DNA from: Oscillospiraceae bacterium
GTDB taxonomy: Bacteria > Bacillota > Clostridia > Oscillospirales > Oscillospiraceae
NCBI GenBank assembly: GCA_017445385.1
Contig: JAFSUG010000020.1
Span: 1 to 56,916 of the forward strand
Direction: 5' to 3'
DNA length: 56,916 bases
The notes beneath the pieces were generated by a model. That model was not told the origin of the DNA. It saw only the letters and a list, made by a program, of their open reading frames with translations, and did no database searches. Each line of letters opens with the position of its first letter. The stretch's first letter is position 1. Below are positions 40,492-48,476 of this stretch, one piece after another. Made by a program: the position numbers and the translations under genes.

Positions 40492-42150
40492 TTACTGCTG
40501 GGGCTTGTAGCTGTCTTTCAGGCTCACTGCGCGGTTAAAGATTAAATGATCTTCCGTGGAATCCGGGTCCGTGCAGAAATAGCCGGTGCGGAGGAACTGG
40601 AAACGGTCAGCCGGCTTTGCGCGTTTCAGAGCAGCTTCAACCTTGCAGCCTGTGAGAACGCGGAGCGAATCCGGGTTGAGGCACTGGGTAAAGTCCTCGG
40701 CTGCATCGGGCGCAGGATCGGAGAAGAGATTATCGTAAAGGCGGATTTCCGCCGTTTCGGCGCTGGCAGCGTCTACCCAGTGGATCGTGGATTTGATCTT
40801 TCTGCCGTCGGCAGGATCGCCGCCGCGGCTTTCGGGATCGTACTCGCAAAGCACTTCCGTAACGTTACCGGTTTCATCCTTGATGCAGCCGGTGCATTTT
40901 ACAACGTATGCGCCCTTCAGGCGGACTTCATTTCCGGGGAACAGGCGGAAAAACTTGCCGACCTTTTCCTCCATGAAATCGCCGCGCTCGATCCAAAGCG
41001 TATTGGAGAAGGGGACATCGTGCGTGCCCTGCTCGGGGTGCAGGGGATTGTTCTCAACGGAGAAGACTTCTGTTTTATCCGCAGGATAGTTTGTGATGGT
41101 GAGCTTTACGGGCTCTAAAACCGCCATGACGCGCTCTGCGTTTTCATTGAGATCATCGCGCAGGCAATGCTCCAAAAACGCGTATTCCACGGTGGAAGCA
41201 TTCTTTGCAACGCCGATGCGCTCGCAGAAGTTTCGGAGCGACGCCGGTGTATAGCCGCGGCGGCGAAGGCCGCAGATCGTGGGCATACGGGGATCATCCC
41301 AGCCGGAGACATTGCCGTCTTCAACGAGCTGGCGCAGCTTACGTTTGCTCATAACGGTATGGTCAATGCCGAGGCGCGCAAACTCGATCTGGCGCGGCTT
41401 GGAGGGAAGATCGCAGTTGTCTACAACCCAGTTGTAGAGCGGACGGTGATCTTCAAATTCCAGCGAGCAGAGCGAATGGGTGATATGCTCCATCGCGTCT
41501 TCGATCGGGTGGGCAAAATCGTACATCGGGTAAATGCACCACTGATCGCCCGTGCGGTGATGGTGCATCCGTTTGATGCGGTAGATCGCAGGATCACGCA
41601 TGTTAAAGTTGCCGGAGGCAAGATCGATCTTTGCGCGGAGCGTCATTGCGCCGTCCTCAAATTCGCCGGCGCGCATGCGGCGGAAGAGATCGAGCGACTC
41701 CTCAATCGGACGGTCGCGGTAGGGCGATTGCGCCGGATGCGTCAGATCGCCGCGCAGCTCACGCATCTGATCGGGCGAAAGCTCGCAGACGTATGCCTTG
41801 CCGTCGCGGATGAGCTGCTCTGCGCATTCGTACATCTTCTCGAAATAATCCGAAGCGTAGTAGAAACGGTCGTCCCAGGAAAAGCCAAGCCATTGAATAT
41901 CCTCTTTGATCGCATCGACGTACTCAACGTCCTCTTTTGTGGGGTTGGTATCGTCCATACGGAGATTGCAGATGCCGTTATATTTTTCTGCCGTGCCGAA
42001 GTTGATGCAAAGCGCTTTGCAATGACCAATATGCAGATAGCCGTTCGGCTCGGGCGGAAAACGGGTATGCACCTGCATCCCTTCATATTGCCCGCCGGGC
42101 GCGGTGTCTTCTTCGATAAAGGCATGAATAAAATTTCTGACTTCTTCCAT
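40492..42150 (-). CDS. glnS: Glutaminyl-tRNA synthetase
   Basis: 552 residues of a class I synthetase. It charges tRNA-Gln directly. The HIGH motif is PPEPNGYLHIGHCKAL (about 33-48) and the KMSKS-like motif is HTVMSKRKLRQL. RMDDTNP and VYSEFA-like FARLGIDHT help separate it from glutamyl enzymes, and the C-terminal beta-barrel anticodon domain is present. The start at 42150 (MEEVRNFIHAF) agrees with GlnRS N-termini; the ORF extension upstream contains the promoter. Many Firmicutes lack GlnRS and use GatCAB, so its presence fits a gene spread by transfer among Clostridia. Confidence 0.96.
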   Translation of the reverse strand: MEEVRNFIHAFIEEDTAPGGQYEGMQVHTRFPPEPNGYLHIGHCKALCINFGTAEKYNGICNLRMDDTNPTKEDVEYVDAIKEDIQWLGFSWDDRFYYASDYFEKMYECAEQLIRDGKAYVCELSPDQMRELRGDLTHPAQSPYRDRPIEESLDLFRRMRAGEFEDGAMTLRAKIDLASGNFNMRDPAIYRIKRMHHHRTGDQWCIYPMYDFAHPIEDAMEHITHSLCSLEFEDHRPLYNWVVDNCDLPSKPRQIEFARLGIDHTVMSKRKLRQLVEDGNVSGWDDPRMPTICGLRRRGYTPASLRNFCERIGVAKNASTVEYAFLEHCLRDDLNENAERVMAVLEPVKLTITNYPADKTEVFSVENNPLHPEQGTHDVPFSNTLWIERGDFMEEKVGKFFRLFPGNEVRLKGAYVVKCTGCIKDETGNVTEVLCEYDPESRGGDPADGRKIKSTIHWVDAASAETAEIRLYDNLFSDPAPDAAEDFTQCLNPDSLRVLTGCKVEAALKRAKPADRFQFLRTGYFCTDPDSTEDHLIFNRAVSLKDSYKPQQ

Positions 42151-42184
42151 ACGTGTAATATCCCTTTCCGATGAAATCGCAAAT

Positions 42185-42213
42185 ATTATATCCCATTTCC
42201 ATGCAGGATGCAA
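42185..42213 (-). promoter_or_regulatory. glnS promoter
   Basis: On the minus strand TTGCAT (42213-42208), 17-base spacer, TATAAT (42190-42185), about 35 bp before the glnS start. Confidence 0.75.
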
Positions 42214-42250
42214 ATATTTTCAGAATTTGAGAAAAAAACAAAATTTCCCC

Positions 42251-42279
42251 TTTTCAATTCCATGAAATTATTATAGAAT
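42251..42279 (+). promoter_or_regulatory. pyrH operon promoter
   Basis: TTTTCA (42251-42256), 17-base spacer, TAGAAT (42274-42279), 31 bp before pyrH. It probably starts the long pyrH-to-polC unit. Confidence 0.5.
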
Positions 42280-42309
42280 AGATGCAGCAAACGAAAGGAA
42301 GCGGTTATT

Positions 42310-43032
42310 ATGCCTTCACCCAAATATAAGCGCGTTCTGCTGAAGATCAGCGGAGAAGCGCTTGCCGGCGATGCACATCGCGGGCTGGATTTTGAAATTA
42401 TCGGAAACGTCTGTGACGTTGTAAAAAAATGCGTTGACGCAGGCGTGCAGATTGGTATCGTTGTTGGTGGCGGCAACTTCTGGCGCGGTCTGAAAGACGG
42501 CGGCGATCGTATGGAGCGCACACGCGCCGACCATATGGGCATGCTTGCAACCGTTATCAATGCCCTTGCCGTTGCGGATTGCCTGGAGCAGCGCGGCGTT
42601 TCGGCGCGTGTGCAGACGGCTGTTGAGATGACGAAAATTGCCGAGCCCTATATCCGCGCAAAAGCCGTTCGCCATCTGGAGAAGGGAAGAGTTGTGATTT
42701 TCGGCTGCGGAACGGGCAATCCGTTCTTCTCAACCGATACCGGCGCGGTGCTCCGCGCTGCGGAGATCGGCGCTGACGCGATCCTGCTTGCCAAAAATGT
42801 TGACGGCGTTTACAGCGCGGACCCGGCAAAGGATCCCACTGCTGTTAAGTATGACACCATCACCTACGACGAGGTGCTTGCAAAGCGTCTTGCCGTTATG
42901 GATTCCACCGCGACTTCACTTTCTATGGACAATCATTTGCCGATTGTCCTCTTCGCGCTGAAGGACCCGGAGAACATCTACCGCGTTGTGATGGGCGAAG
43001 AGATCGGCACACTTGTTAAGGAGGGCAACTGA
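42310..43032 (+). CDS. pyrH: UMP kinase
   Basis: 240 residues of the amino-acid-kinase fold. Phosphorylates UMP to UDP with ATP. Typical parts: [28 protein letters not shown] (about 51), [29 protein letters not shown] and [12 protein letters not shown]. First gene of the translation-lipid-replication operon, with AAAGGAAG before the ATG. frr follows after one base. Confidence 0.98.
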   Translation: MPSPKYKRVLLKISGEALAGDAHRGLDFEIIGNVCDVVKKCVDAGVQIGIVVGGGNFWRGLKDGGDRMERTRADHMGMLATVINALAVADCLEQRGVSARVQTAVEMTKIAEPYIRAKAVRHLEKGRVVIFGCGTGNPFFSTDTGAVLRAAEIGADAILLAKNVDGVYSADPAKDPTAVKYDTITYDEVLAKRLAVMDSTATSLSMDNHLPIVLFALKDPENIYRVVMGEEIGTLVKEGN

Positions 43033-43033
43033 T

Positions 43034-43585
43034 ATGGCAGATCTGAAGGAATTTGAACGCAAAATGGAAAAGACGATCGAGGTGCTCGGCGGCGAATTTT
43101 CCGCTGTACGCGCCGGTCGCGCAAACGCAAAGGTTCTTGACCGCATTACCGTTGAATATTATGGAACAGAAACGCCGATCGGTCAGGTTGGCACGATCTC
43201 CTCGCCCGATGCGAGAACGCTTGTGATCCAGCCGTGGGACGGTTCGCTGCTCAAGCAGATTGAAAAGGCGATCCAGGTTTCCGATCTCGGCATCAATCCG
43301 CAGAACGACGGCCGCGTGATTCGCCTGATCTTCCCGCAACTTACGGAAGAGCGCCGCGTTGAGCTGACGAAGCAGGTTAAAAAGTACGGCGAAGACGCTA
43401 AGGTTGCCATCCGCAACATTCGCCGCGACGCTGTTGACATGGTGAAAAAACAGCAGAAGTCTTCCGAGATCACGGAAGACGATGAAAAGAAGGCTGAAAA
43501 AGATATTCAGGAGCTGACTGATAAATACATCAAGAAGATCGATGAAGCGTGCGCCAAAAAAGAAAAAGAACTGATGGAGATTTAA
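43034..43585 (+). CDS. frr: Ribosome recycling factor
   Basis: 183 residues. Works with EF-G to split the ribosome after termination. Family parts: FSAVRAGRANAKVLDRITVEYYG, PLNQ-like TPIGQVGTISSPDARTL, LGINPQNDGRVIRL, FPQLTEERRVELTKQVKKYG and a C-terminal Lys-rich helix. ATG 43034 starts one base after the pyrH stop; GGAG lies 13 bases upstream inside pyrH. Confidence 0.97.
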   Translation: MADLKEFERKMEKTIEVLGGEFSAVRAGRANAKVLDRITVEYYGTETPIGQVGTISSPDARTLVIQPWDGSLLKQIEKAIQVSDLGINPQNDGRVIRLIFPQLTEERRVELTKQVKKYGEDAKVAIRNIRRDAVDMVKKQQKSSEITEDDEKKAEKDIQELTDKYIKKIDEACAKKEKELMEI

Positions 43586-43592
43586 GACGTAC

Positions 43593-43617
43593 AAAGGCCG
43601 CCGCAGGCGGCTTTTGT
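43593..43617 (+). terminator. Weak hairpin between frr and uppS
   Basis: GCCGCC-GCA-GGCGGC followed by TTTTG. With a 6-bp stem it may only reduce read-through into uppS. Confidence 0.5.
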
Positions 43618-43634
43618 CTCGTTTGAACAGGAAT

Positions 43635-44381
43635 ATGAAGTTGTTTCAAAAACATATTGCCGGAAAAGAGCGGCAGCTTCCGCCGCCGAAGCATATTGCG
43701 ATCATAATGGACGGCAACGGCCGCTGGGCGAAAAAGCGCGGCTTGCCGCGCCAGTCCGGCCATGCGGTCGGCAGCGAGGTCTTTCGGAAAATCGCAACGT
43801 ACTGCCGAGATATCGGCATGGACTATCTGACCGTTTATGCGTTTTCCACGGAGAACTGGAAGCGGTCGGAAGAAGAAGTTTCCGCGATCATGGGGCTGCT
43901 GAAGAAATATCTGCTGGAATCCATCGATGAGATGGCGGCGGATCATATTAAGCTGCACTTTTTCGGCGATCTTTCGCGCCTGAAGCCTGAGCTTTTAGAG
44001 CTGATTGCAAGGACAAACGCGATCTCGGACACCTATGACGGCTTCCAGGTGAACGTCTGCCTCAACTACGGCGGCAGAGATGAGATCGTTCGCGCGGCGC
44101 GCGCGTTTGCGGGAAAATGCGCAAACGGCGAAGCAAAGCCGGAAGACCTTTCGGAAGACGTTTTTTCCGATCTGCTCTATTCTGCCGGGATACCGGACCC
44201 GGATCTGATTATCCGTCCGGGCGGCGAATTCCGCACGTCTAATTTCCTGCTGTGGCAATCGGCGTATTCGGAATACTATTTTACGGACGTATTATGGCCC
44301 GATTTTACGCCGCATGAGCTGGAAAAGGCGATTTCCGCCTATCAGCACAGAAACAGACGATTCGGAGGTGCAAAGCCGTGA
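43635..44381 (+). CDS. uppS: Undecaprenyl diphosphate synthase (isoprenyl transferase)
   Basis: 248 residues. Adds isopentenyl units to farnesyl diphosphate to make the C55 lipid carrier for wall glycans. Family parts: IAIIMDGNGRWAKKRGLPR (about 29-47), GHAVGSEVFRKI, LTVYAFSTENWKRS, and the C-terminal PDPDLIIRPGGEFRTSNFLLWQSAYSE. ATG 43635 is chosen with weak AGGAA before it. It overlaps cdsA by 4 bases. Confidence 0.97.
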   Translation: MKLFQKHIAGKERQLPPPKHIAIIMDGNGRWAKKRGLPRQSGHAVGSEVFRKIATYCRDIGMDYLTVYAFSTENWKRSEEEVSAIMGLLKKYLLESIDEMAADHIKLHFFGDLSRLKPELLELIARTNAISDTYDGFQVNVCLNYGGRDEIVRAARAFAGKCANGEAKPEDLSEDVFSDLLYSAGIPDPDLIIRPGGEFRTSNFLLWQSAYSEYYFTDVLWPDFTPHELEKAISAYQHRNRRFGGAKP

Positions 44382-45196
44382 AATCCCGCGTGATCGTTGC
44401 GGCGGTCGGCGTGCCGCTGCTGCTTGTTTTGATTCTTCTTTGTCCGGCGTGGTGCATGGGCATTTTAACGGCGATCATGTCCGCAATTGCGGTGATTGAG
44501 CTGCTGCATACGGCAGGCTTAATGCGCAATTTGCGTGTGATCTGCTACAGTATCGCTGCGGCAATCGGCATCTCCGCATGGAGCGCGTTCGGCACGCCGC
44601 ACGTTTGGGGACTGCTTATTGTTTTTCTCTATATGCTTGCGCTGATCGGAGAGTTTCTTGCCGCGCAGACGCGCATTTCGCTTTCGCGCCTGATGGCTGC
44701 TGTGTTTGCCGCGCTGATCGTTCCGTACTTTCTCTCCGCGCTTACGCGCATGGCTGCCGCGCAAAACGGGAAATACTACGTATTGCTGGCGGTGATCCTT
44801 TCGTTCACATCGGATACGGGTGCGTTTTTCGTTGGCAGAAGCTTTGGCAAGCATAAGCTTGCGCCGGTTATCAGTCCGCATAAAACGGTTGAAGGACTGA
44901 TCGGCGGCGTTATCAGCTGCGTGCTTTGCACGCTGCTTTACAGCCTCATCATTCAGCTTGCCGCCGGCTTTACGGTTGATTATTTAACTGCTGTTATCTG
45001 CGGTATTCTCGGTTCGCTGACCTCGGTTGCCGGCGATCTGACGTTCTCGGTGATTAAGCGGCAGGCCGGCATTAAGGACTATGGAAAGCTGCTGCCCGGA
45101 CACGGCGGCATTTTGGATCGGTTTGACAGCGTTGAGCTCGTTGCGCCGCTTACGGAGCTGCTGATGCTTTCTGTGCCGCTGATTACGAAAGGATAA
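44378..45196 (+). CDS. cdsA: Phosphatidate cytidylyltransferase
   Basis: 272 residues with about eight membrane segments. Makes CDP-diacylglycerol from phosphatidic acid and CTP. The family signature near the C-terminus is complete: SDTGAFFVGRSFGKHKLAP, ISPHKTVEGLIGG, GDLTFSVIKRQAGIKDYG and LLPGHGGILDRFDS. GTG start within the uppS stop (GTGA). Confidence 0.96.
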   Translation: MKSRVIVAAVGVPLLLVLILLCPAWCMGILTAIMSAIAVIELLHTAGLMRNLRVICYSIAAAIGISAWSAFGTPHVWGLLIVFLYMLALIGEFLAAQTRISLSRLMAAVFAALIVPYFLSALTRMAAAQNGKYYVLLAVILSFTSDTGAFFVGRSFGKHKLAPVISPHKTVEGLIGGVISCVLCTLLYSLIIQLAAGFTVDYLTAVICGILGSLTSVAGDLTFSVIKRQAGIKDYGKLLPGHGGILDRFDSVELVAPLTELLMLSVPLITKG

Positions 45197-45198
45197 GT

Positions 45199-46353
45199 AT
45201 GACAAAACGCCTTGTGATTTTAGGCAGCACCGGTTCGATCGGACGGCAGACGCTTGACGTTTGCGATCTGCTGCAGATTCCGGTTGCCGCGCTGACCGCC
45301 GGCGCAAACGTTGCGCGGATGGCGGAGCAGTGCAGAAAGTACCGCCCCGCGCTTGCGGTAATGGCTTCGGAAGATGCGGCAATTCGCCTGCGTGAGCAGA
45401 TCGCCGATCTGCCGACGGAAGTACGTTCCGGCGAAGACGGTCTGATCGCTGCTGCAACGCTTTCGGATGCGGATACAGTCGTTACGGCAGTTGTGGGTAT
45501 GGTGGGTCTTAAGCCGACGCTTGCGGCGATTCGGGCAGGGAAGCGCATTGCGCTTGCAAACAAGGAAACGCTTGTTTGCGCAGGTGAGCTCGTTATGCGC
45601 GAAGCAAAGCGTTTCGGTGCGGAAATCGTGCCGGTTGATTCGGAGCATTCCGCGATTTTCCAGTGCCTGATGGGATGTAAGGATCGTTCGGAGATTCGAA
45701 ATCTGATCCTTACTTGCTCTGGCGGCCCGTTTTTCGGCATGACGCCGGACGCGCTCAAAAGCGTTACGAAGCGCGATGCGCTGCGCCATCCGAACTGGAA
45801 GATGGGCGAAAAAATTACCATCGACTGTGCGACACTGATGAATAAGGGGCTTGAGTTTATCGAAGCGATGCGCCTTTACAGCGTTACGCCCGAACAGATC
45901 AAGGTTGTGATTCATCGGCAGAGCATCATCCATTCTCTCGTTGAATTTAACGACGGCGCGGTTATGGCGCAGCTCGGCGTGCCGGATATGCGGCTGCCGA
46001 TTCAACTTGCGCTGACCTATCCGCAAAGAATGCCGTCGCCTTCGGCGCAGCTCGATTTGCTAAGCTGCGGCGCACTGACGTTTGATGCGCCGGATCTATC
46101 GTCTTTTCCGGCGCTGCGGCTTGCGATGGAGGCTGCAAGAACGGGCGGAACGGCTTGCCCGATTCTGAACGGCGCGAACGAGGCGGCGGTTGCAATGTAT
46201 CTGCAGGATCGGATCGGGTTTTATGATATTTCCGACTCGGTTAACCACGCGCTGCAGACGGTTGCGATGCAGCCGGCGGATGATTTAGAGACTGTTTTGC
46301 AGGCGGACCGTCTTGCAAGGCAAGCGGTAGAAGCGTATTTTTCAAGCAGGTGA
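45199..46353 (+). CDS. dxr: 1-deoxy-D-xylulose 5-phosphate reductoisomerase
   Basis: 384 residues. Second step of the MEP route to isoprenoids. NADPH loop GSTGSIGRQTLDV at the N-terminus, then LANKETLVCAGELV, the active-site VPVDSEHSAIFQCL, and HRQSIIHSLVEFNDGAVMA with LGVPDMRLPIQLAL. With ispG downstream and uppS upstream, the operon covers isoprenoid supply and its use. rseP follows with no gap. Confidence 0.97.
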   Translation: MTKRLVILGSTGSIGRQTLDVCDLLQIPVAALTAGANVARMAEQCRKYRPALAVMASEDAAIRLREQIADLPTEVRSGEDGLIAAATLSDADTVVTAVVGMVGLKPTLAAIRAGKRIALANKETLVCAGELVMREAKRFGAEIVPVDSEHSAIFQCLMGCKDRSEIRNLILTCSGGPFFGMTPDALKSVTKRDALRHPNWKMGEKITIDCATLMNKGLEFIEAMRLYSVTPEQIKVVIHRQSIIHSLVEFNDGAVMAQLGVPDMRLPIQLALTYPQRMPSPSAQLDLLSCGALTFDAPDLSSFPALRLAMEAARTGGTACPILNGANEAAVAMYLQDRIGFYDISDSVNHALQTVAMQPADDLETVLQADRLARQAVEAYFSSR

Positions 46354-47421
46354 TTGCTTTTGATTTTGTATATTTTGATTGCGATTCTCGTTTTCGGCGT
46401 ATTGATCTTTGTGCATGAGCTTGGCCATTTCTTAGCTGCGAAAGCGTTTCGGGTTCGCGTGAATGAGTTTGCGATCTGCATGGGTCCTGCGATCTGGCAG
46501 AAAACAAAAGGTGAAACAACTTATTCTGTGCGCGCAATTCCGATCGGCGGCTACTGCGCGATGGAGGGCGAGGACGAGCAAAGCGACGATCCGCGCGCAT
46601 TTTCCGCAGCAAAACCGTGGAAACGCCTTATAATTCTCGCCGCAGGCGCTGCATTCAATTTTCTGATCGGCTTGCTGATTTTGCTGGTGATTTTCTCCTT
46701 TCAGCGCGCTCTGACGACAACACAGATTGACGGTTTCTTTCAGCAAAGTACCGTTTCCGAAGAAACGGGCTTGCAAATCGGCGATGATGTTTACAGCATC
46801 GATGGTGAGCGCGTTTATCGCTATTCCGATATCAGTCTTTTGCTTTCAAGAGGTGATCCGCAAGCGCATCGGATCGTTGTGATCCGCGACTGCAAGCGCG
46901 TTGACCTCGGCGCGGTTCCGCTTCGCCTGCGTTCGTTTACGGAAAACGGCAAAACCGTAACGCGCTATGGGCTTTACTTCCGCGTTGCGGAAAACTCCTT
47001 CGGCGGCTGCATCCGCGCGGCATGGTATACGGCGCTTGATTTCGCGCGGCTTGTAAGGCTTGGATTGCAGGATCTTGTTCACGGGCTTGTCGGCGTGCGT
47101 GATCTATCCGGCCCTGTCGGGATCGTTTCCGCGATGGCGCAGACAGGCGAAGCATCGGAGACGGCTGGCGCTGCGGCTGCGAACCTTGCGCTGTTTGCAG
47201 CTTTTTTGGCGGTGAACCTTTCAGTTATGAATTTGCTGCCGCTTCCTGCGCTTGACGGCGGAAGAATTTTCTTCCTGGTGATCACATGGCTGATCGAAAC
47301 CGTTTTCAGAAAGAAGATCAACGGAAAGTATGAGGCGTATATCCATACGGCGGGAATGATCCTCCTACTTGCGTTTTTAGCGTTTATTACACTGAAGGAT
47401 ATTGTAAATCTGTTCGGATAG
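46354..47421 (+). CDS. rseP: Site-2 zinc metalloprotease RseP
   Basis: 355 residues. Zinc motif VHELGHFLAAKAF (His-x-x-x-His at about 21-25) in the first membrane segment, a PDZ domain at about 125-200 (TGLQIGDDVYSIDGERVY), and the third ligand Asp in LPLPALDGGRIFF near the end, between membrane segments. Such proteases cut anti-sigma factors or signal-peptide remnants within the membrane. The start is TTG directly after the dxr stop; a second TTG two codons on is also possible. There is no good ATG. Confidence 0.94.
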   Translation: MLLILYILIAILVFGVLIFVHELGHFLAAKAFRVRVNEFAICMGPAIWQKTKGETTYSVRAIPIGGYCAMEGEDEQSDDPRAFSAAKPWKRLIILAAGAAFNFLIGLLILLVIFSFQRALTTTQIDGFFQQSTVSEETGLQIGDDVYSIDGERVYRYSDISLLLSRGDPQAHRIVVIRDCKRVDLGAVPLRLRSFTENGKTVTRYGLYFRVAENSFGGCIRAAWYTALDFARLVRLGLQDLVHGLVGVRDLSGPVGIVSAMAQTGEASETAGAAAANLALFAAFLAVNLSVMNLLPLPALDGGRIFFLVITWLIETVFRKKINGKYEAYIHTAGMILLLAFLAFITLKDIVNLFG

Positions 47422-47431
47422 AGGAGATTAT

Positions 47432-48469
47432 ATGACAAAACAGATTTGCGTTGGCGGCGTGAAGATCGGCGGAGGCGCGCCGGTTTCCATCCAGTCCATG
47501 CTGAATACGAAAACTACCGATATCGATGCCTCGCTTGCGCAGATTGCTGCGCTTGCGCAGGCAGGCTGCGAGATTGCGCGCCTTGCGGTTCCGAATGCGG
47601 AAGCTGCGGATGCCTTTTCCAAGATCGCGGCTGAGTCGCCCCTGCCGCTTGTTGCGGATATTCATTTTGATTATCGGCTTGCGATCATGGCGGCAGAAGG
47701 CGGCGCAGCAAAAATTCGCATAAATCCCGGTAACATTGGCGGCGAGGACCGCGTAAAAGCGGTTGTTGACGCCTGCAAAGCGGCAAAAATCCCGATTCGC
47801 ATCGGCGTGAACGGCGGTTCGCTTGAAAAATCGCTCCTTGAGAAATACGGCTCACCTACCGCGGAGGCGCTTGTTGAAAGCGCATTCGGGCATATTCATT
47901 TGCTTGAAAAATACGGCTTTGACGATATTTGCGTATCGATGAAATCCAGCTCTGTGCCGACTATGATGCAGGCGTACCGGCTCTTTTCCGAGCGTTCGGA
48001 TTATCCGCTGCACGTCGGCGTAACGGAAACGGGCACCAAGTATATGGGAACGATCAAATCAGCAATGGGGATCGGCGGTCTTCTTTGCATGGGAATCGGC
48101 GACACGATCCGCGTTTCACTGACGGCGGATCCGGTTCGTGAGGTTGAAGCGGCAAAGGCAATCTTAAAAGCCGCTGGGCTGCGTAAAACGGGCGTTAACG
48201 TTGTAGCCTGTCCGACCTGCGGCAGAACGCGAATTGACCTGATCGGGCTTGCAAATCGCGTTGAGCAAGCGCTGAAGGATTGCGAAAAACCGATCACGGT
48301 TGCGGTTATGGGCTGCATTGTCAACGGTCCGGGCGAAGCGCGTGAAGCCGACGTCGGCATTGCGGGCGGAGAGAATTCCGGCGCAGTGTTTGTCCACGGG
48401 GAACTGAAAGAAACGGTCAGCTATGATGAGCTGCTGCCAACTTTACTGCGATACATAGACAAGATTTGA
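47432..48469 (+). CDS. ispG: 4-hydroxy-3-methylbut-2-en-1-yl diphosphate synthase
   Basis: 345 residues. It reduces MEcPP to HMBPP with a [4Fe-4S] cluster, the sixth step of the MEP route. The N-terminal barrel shows PVSIQSMLNTKTTDID and PLVADIHFDYRLA. Three cluster Cys are in ACPTCGRTRIDL and MGCIVNGPGEA. Directly after rseP and 8 bases before polC, in the standard Firmicute order. Confidence 0.97.
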   Translation: MTKQICVGGVKIGGGAPVSIQSMLNTKTTDIDASLAQIAALAQAGCEIARLAVPNAEAADAFSKIAAESPLPLVADIHFDYRLAIMAAEGGAAKIRINPGNIGGEDRVKAVVDACKAAKIPIRIGVNGGSLEKSLLEKYGSPTAEALVESAFGHIHLLEKYGFDDICVSMKSSSVPTMMQAYRLFSERSDYPLHVGVTETGTKYMGTIKSAMGIGGLLCMGIGDTIRVSLTADPVREVEAAKAILKAAGLRKTGVNVVACPTCGRTRIDLIGLANRVEQALKDCEKPITVAVMGCIVNGPGEAREADVGIAGGENSGAVFVHGELKETVSYDELLPTLLRYIDKI

Positions 48470-48476
48470 GGGACAC

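Noticed and set aside
42151-42213. Extra 21 residues upstream of glnS
   Set aside because: That stretch contains the glnS promoter TTGCAT-17-TATAAT, so it cannot be translated from that message.
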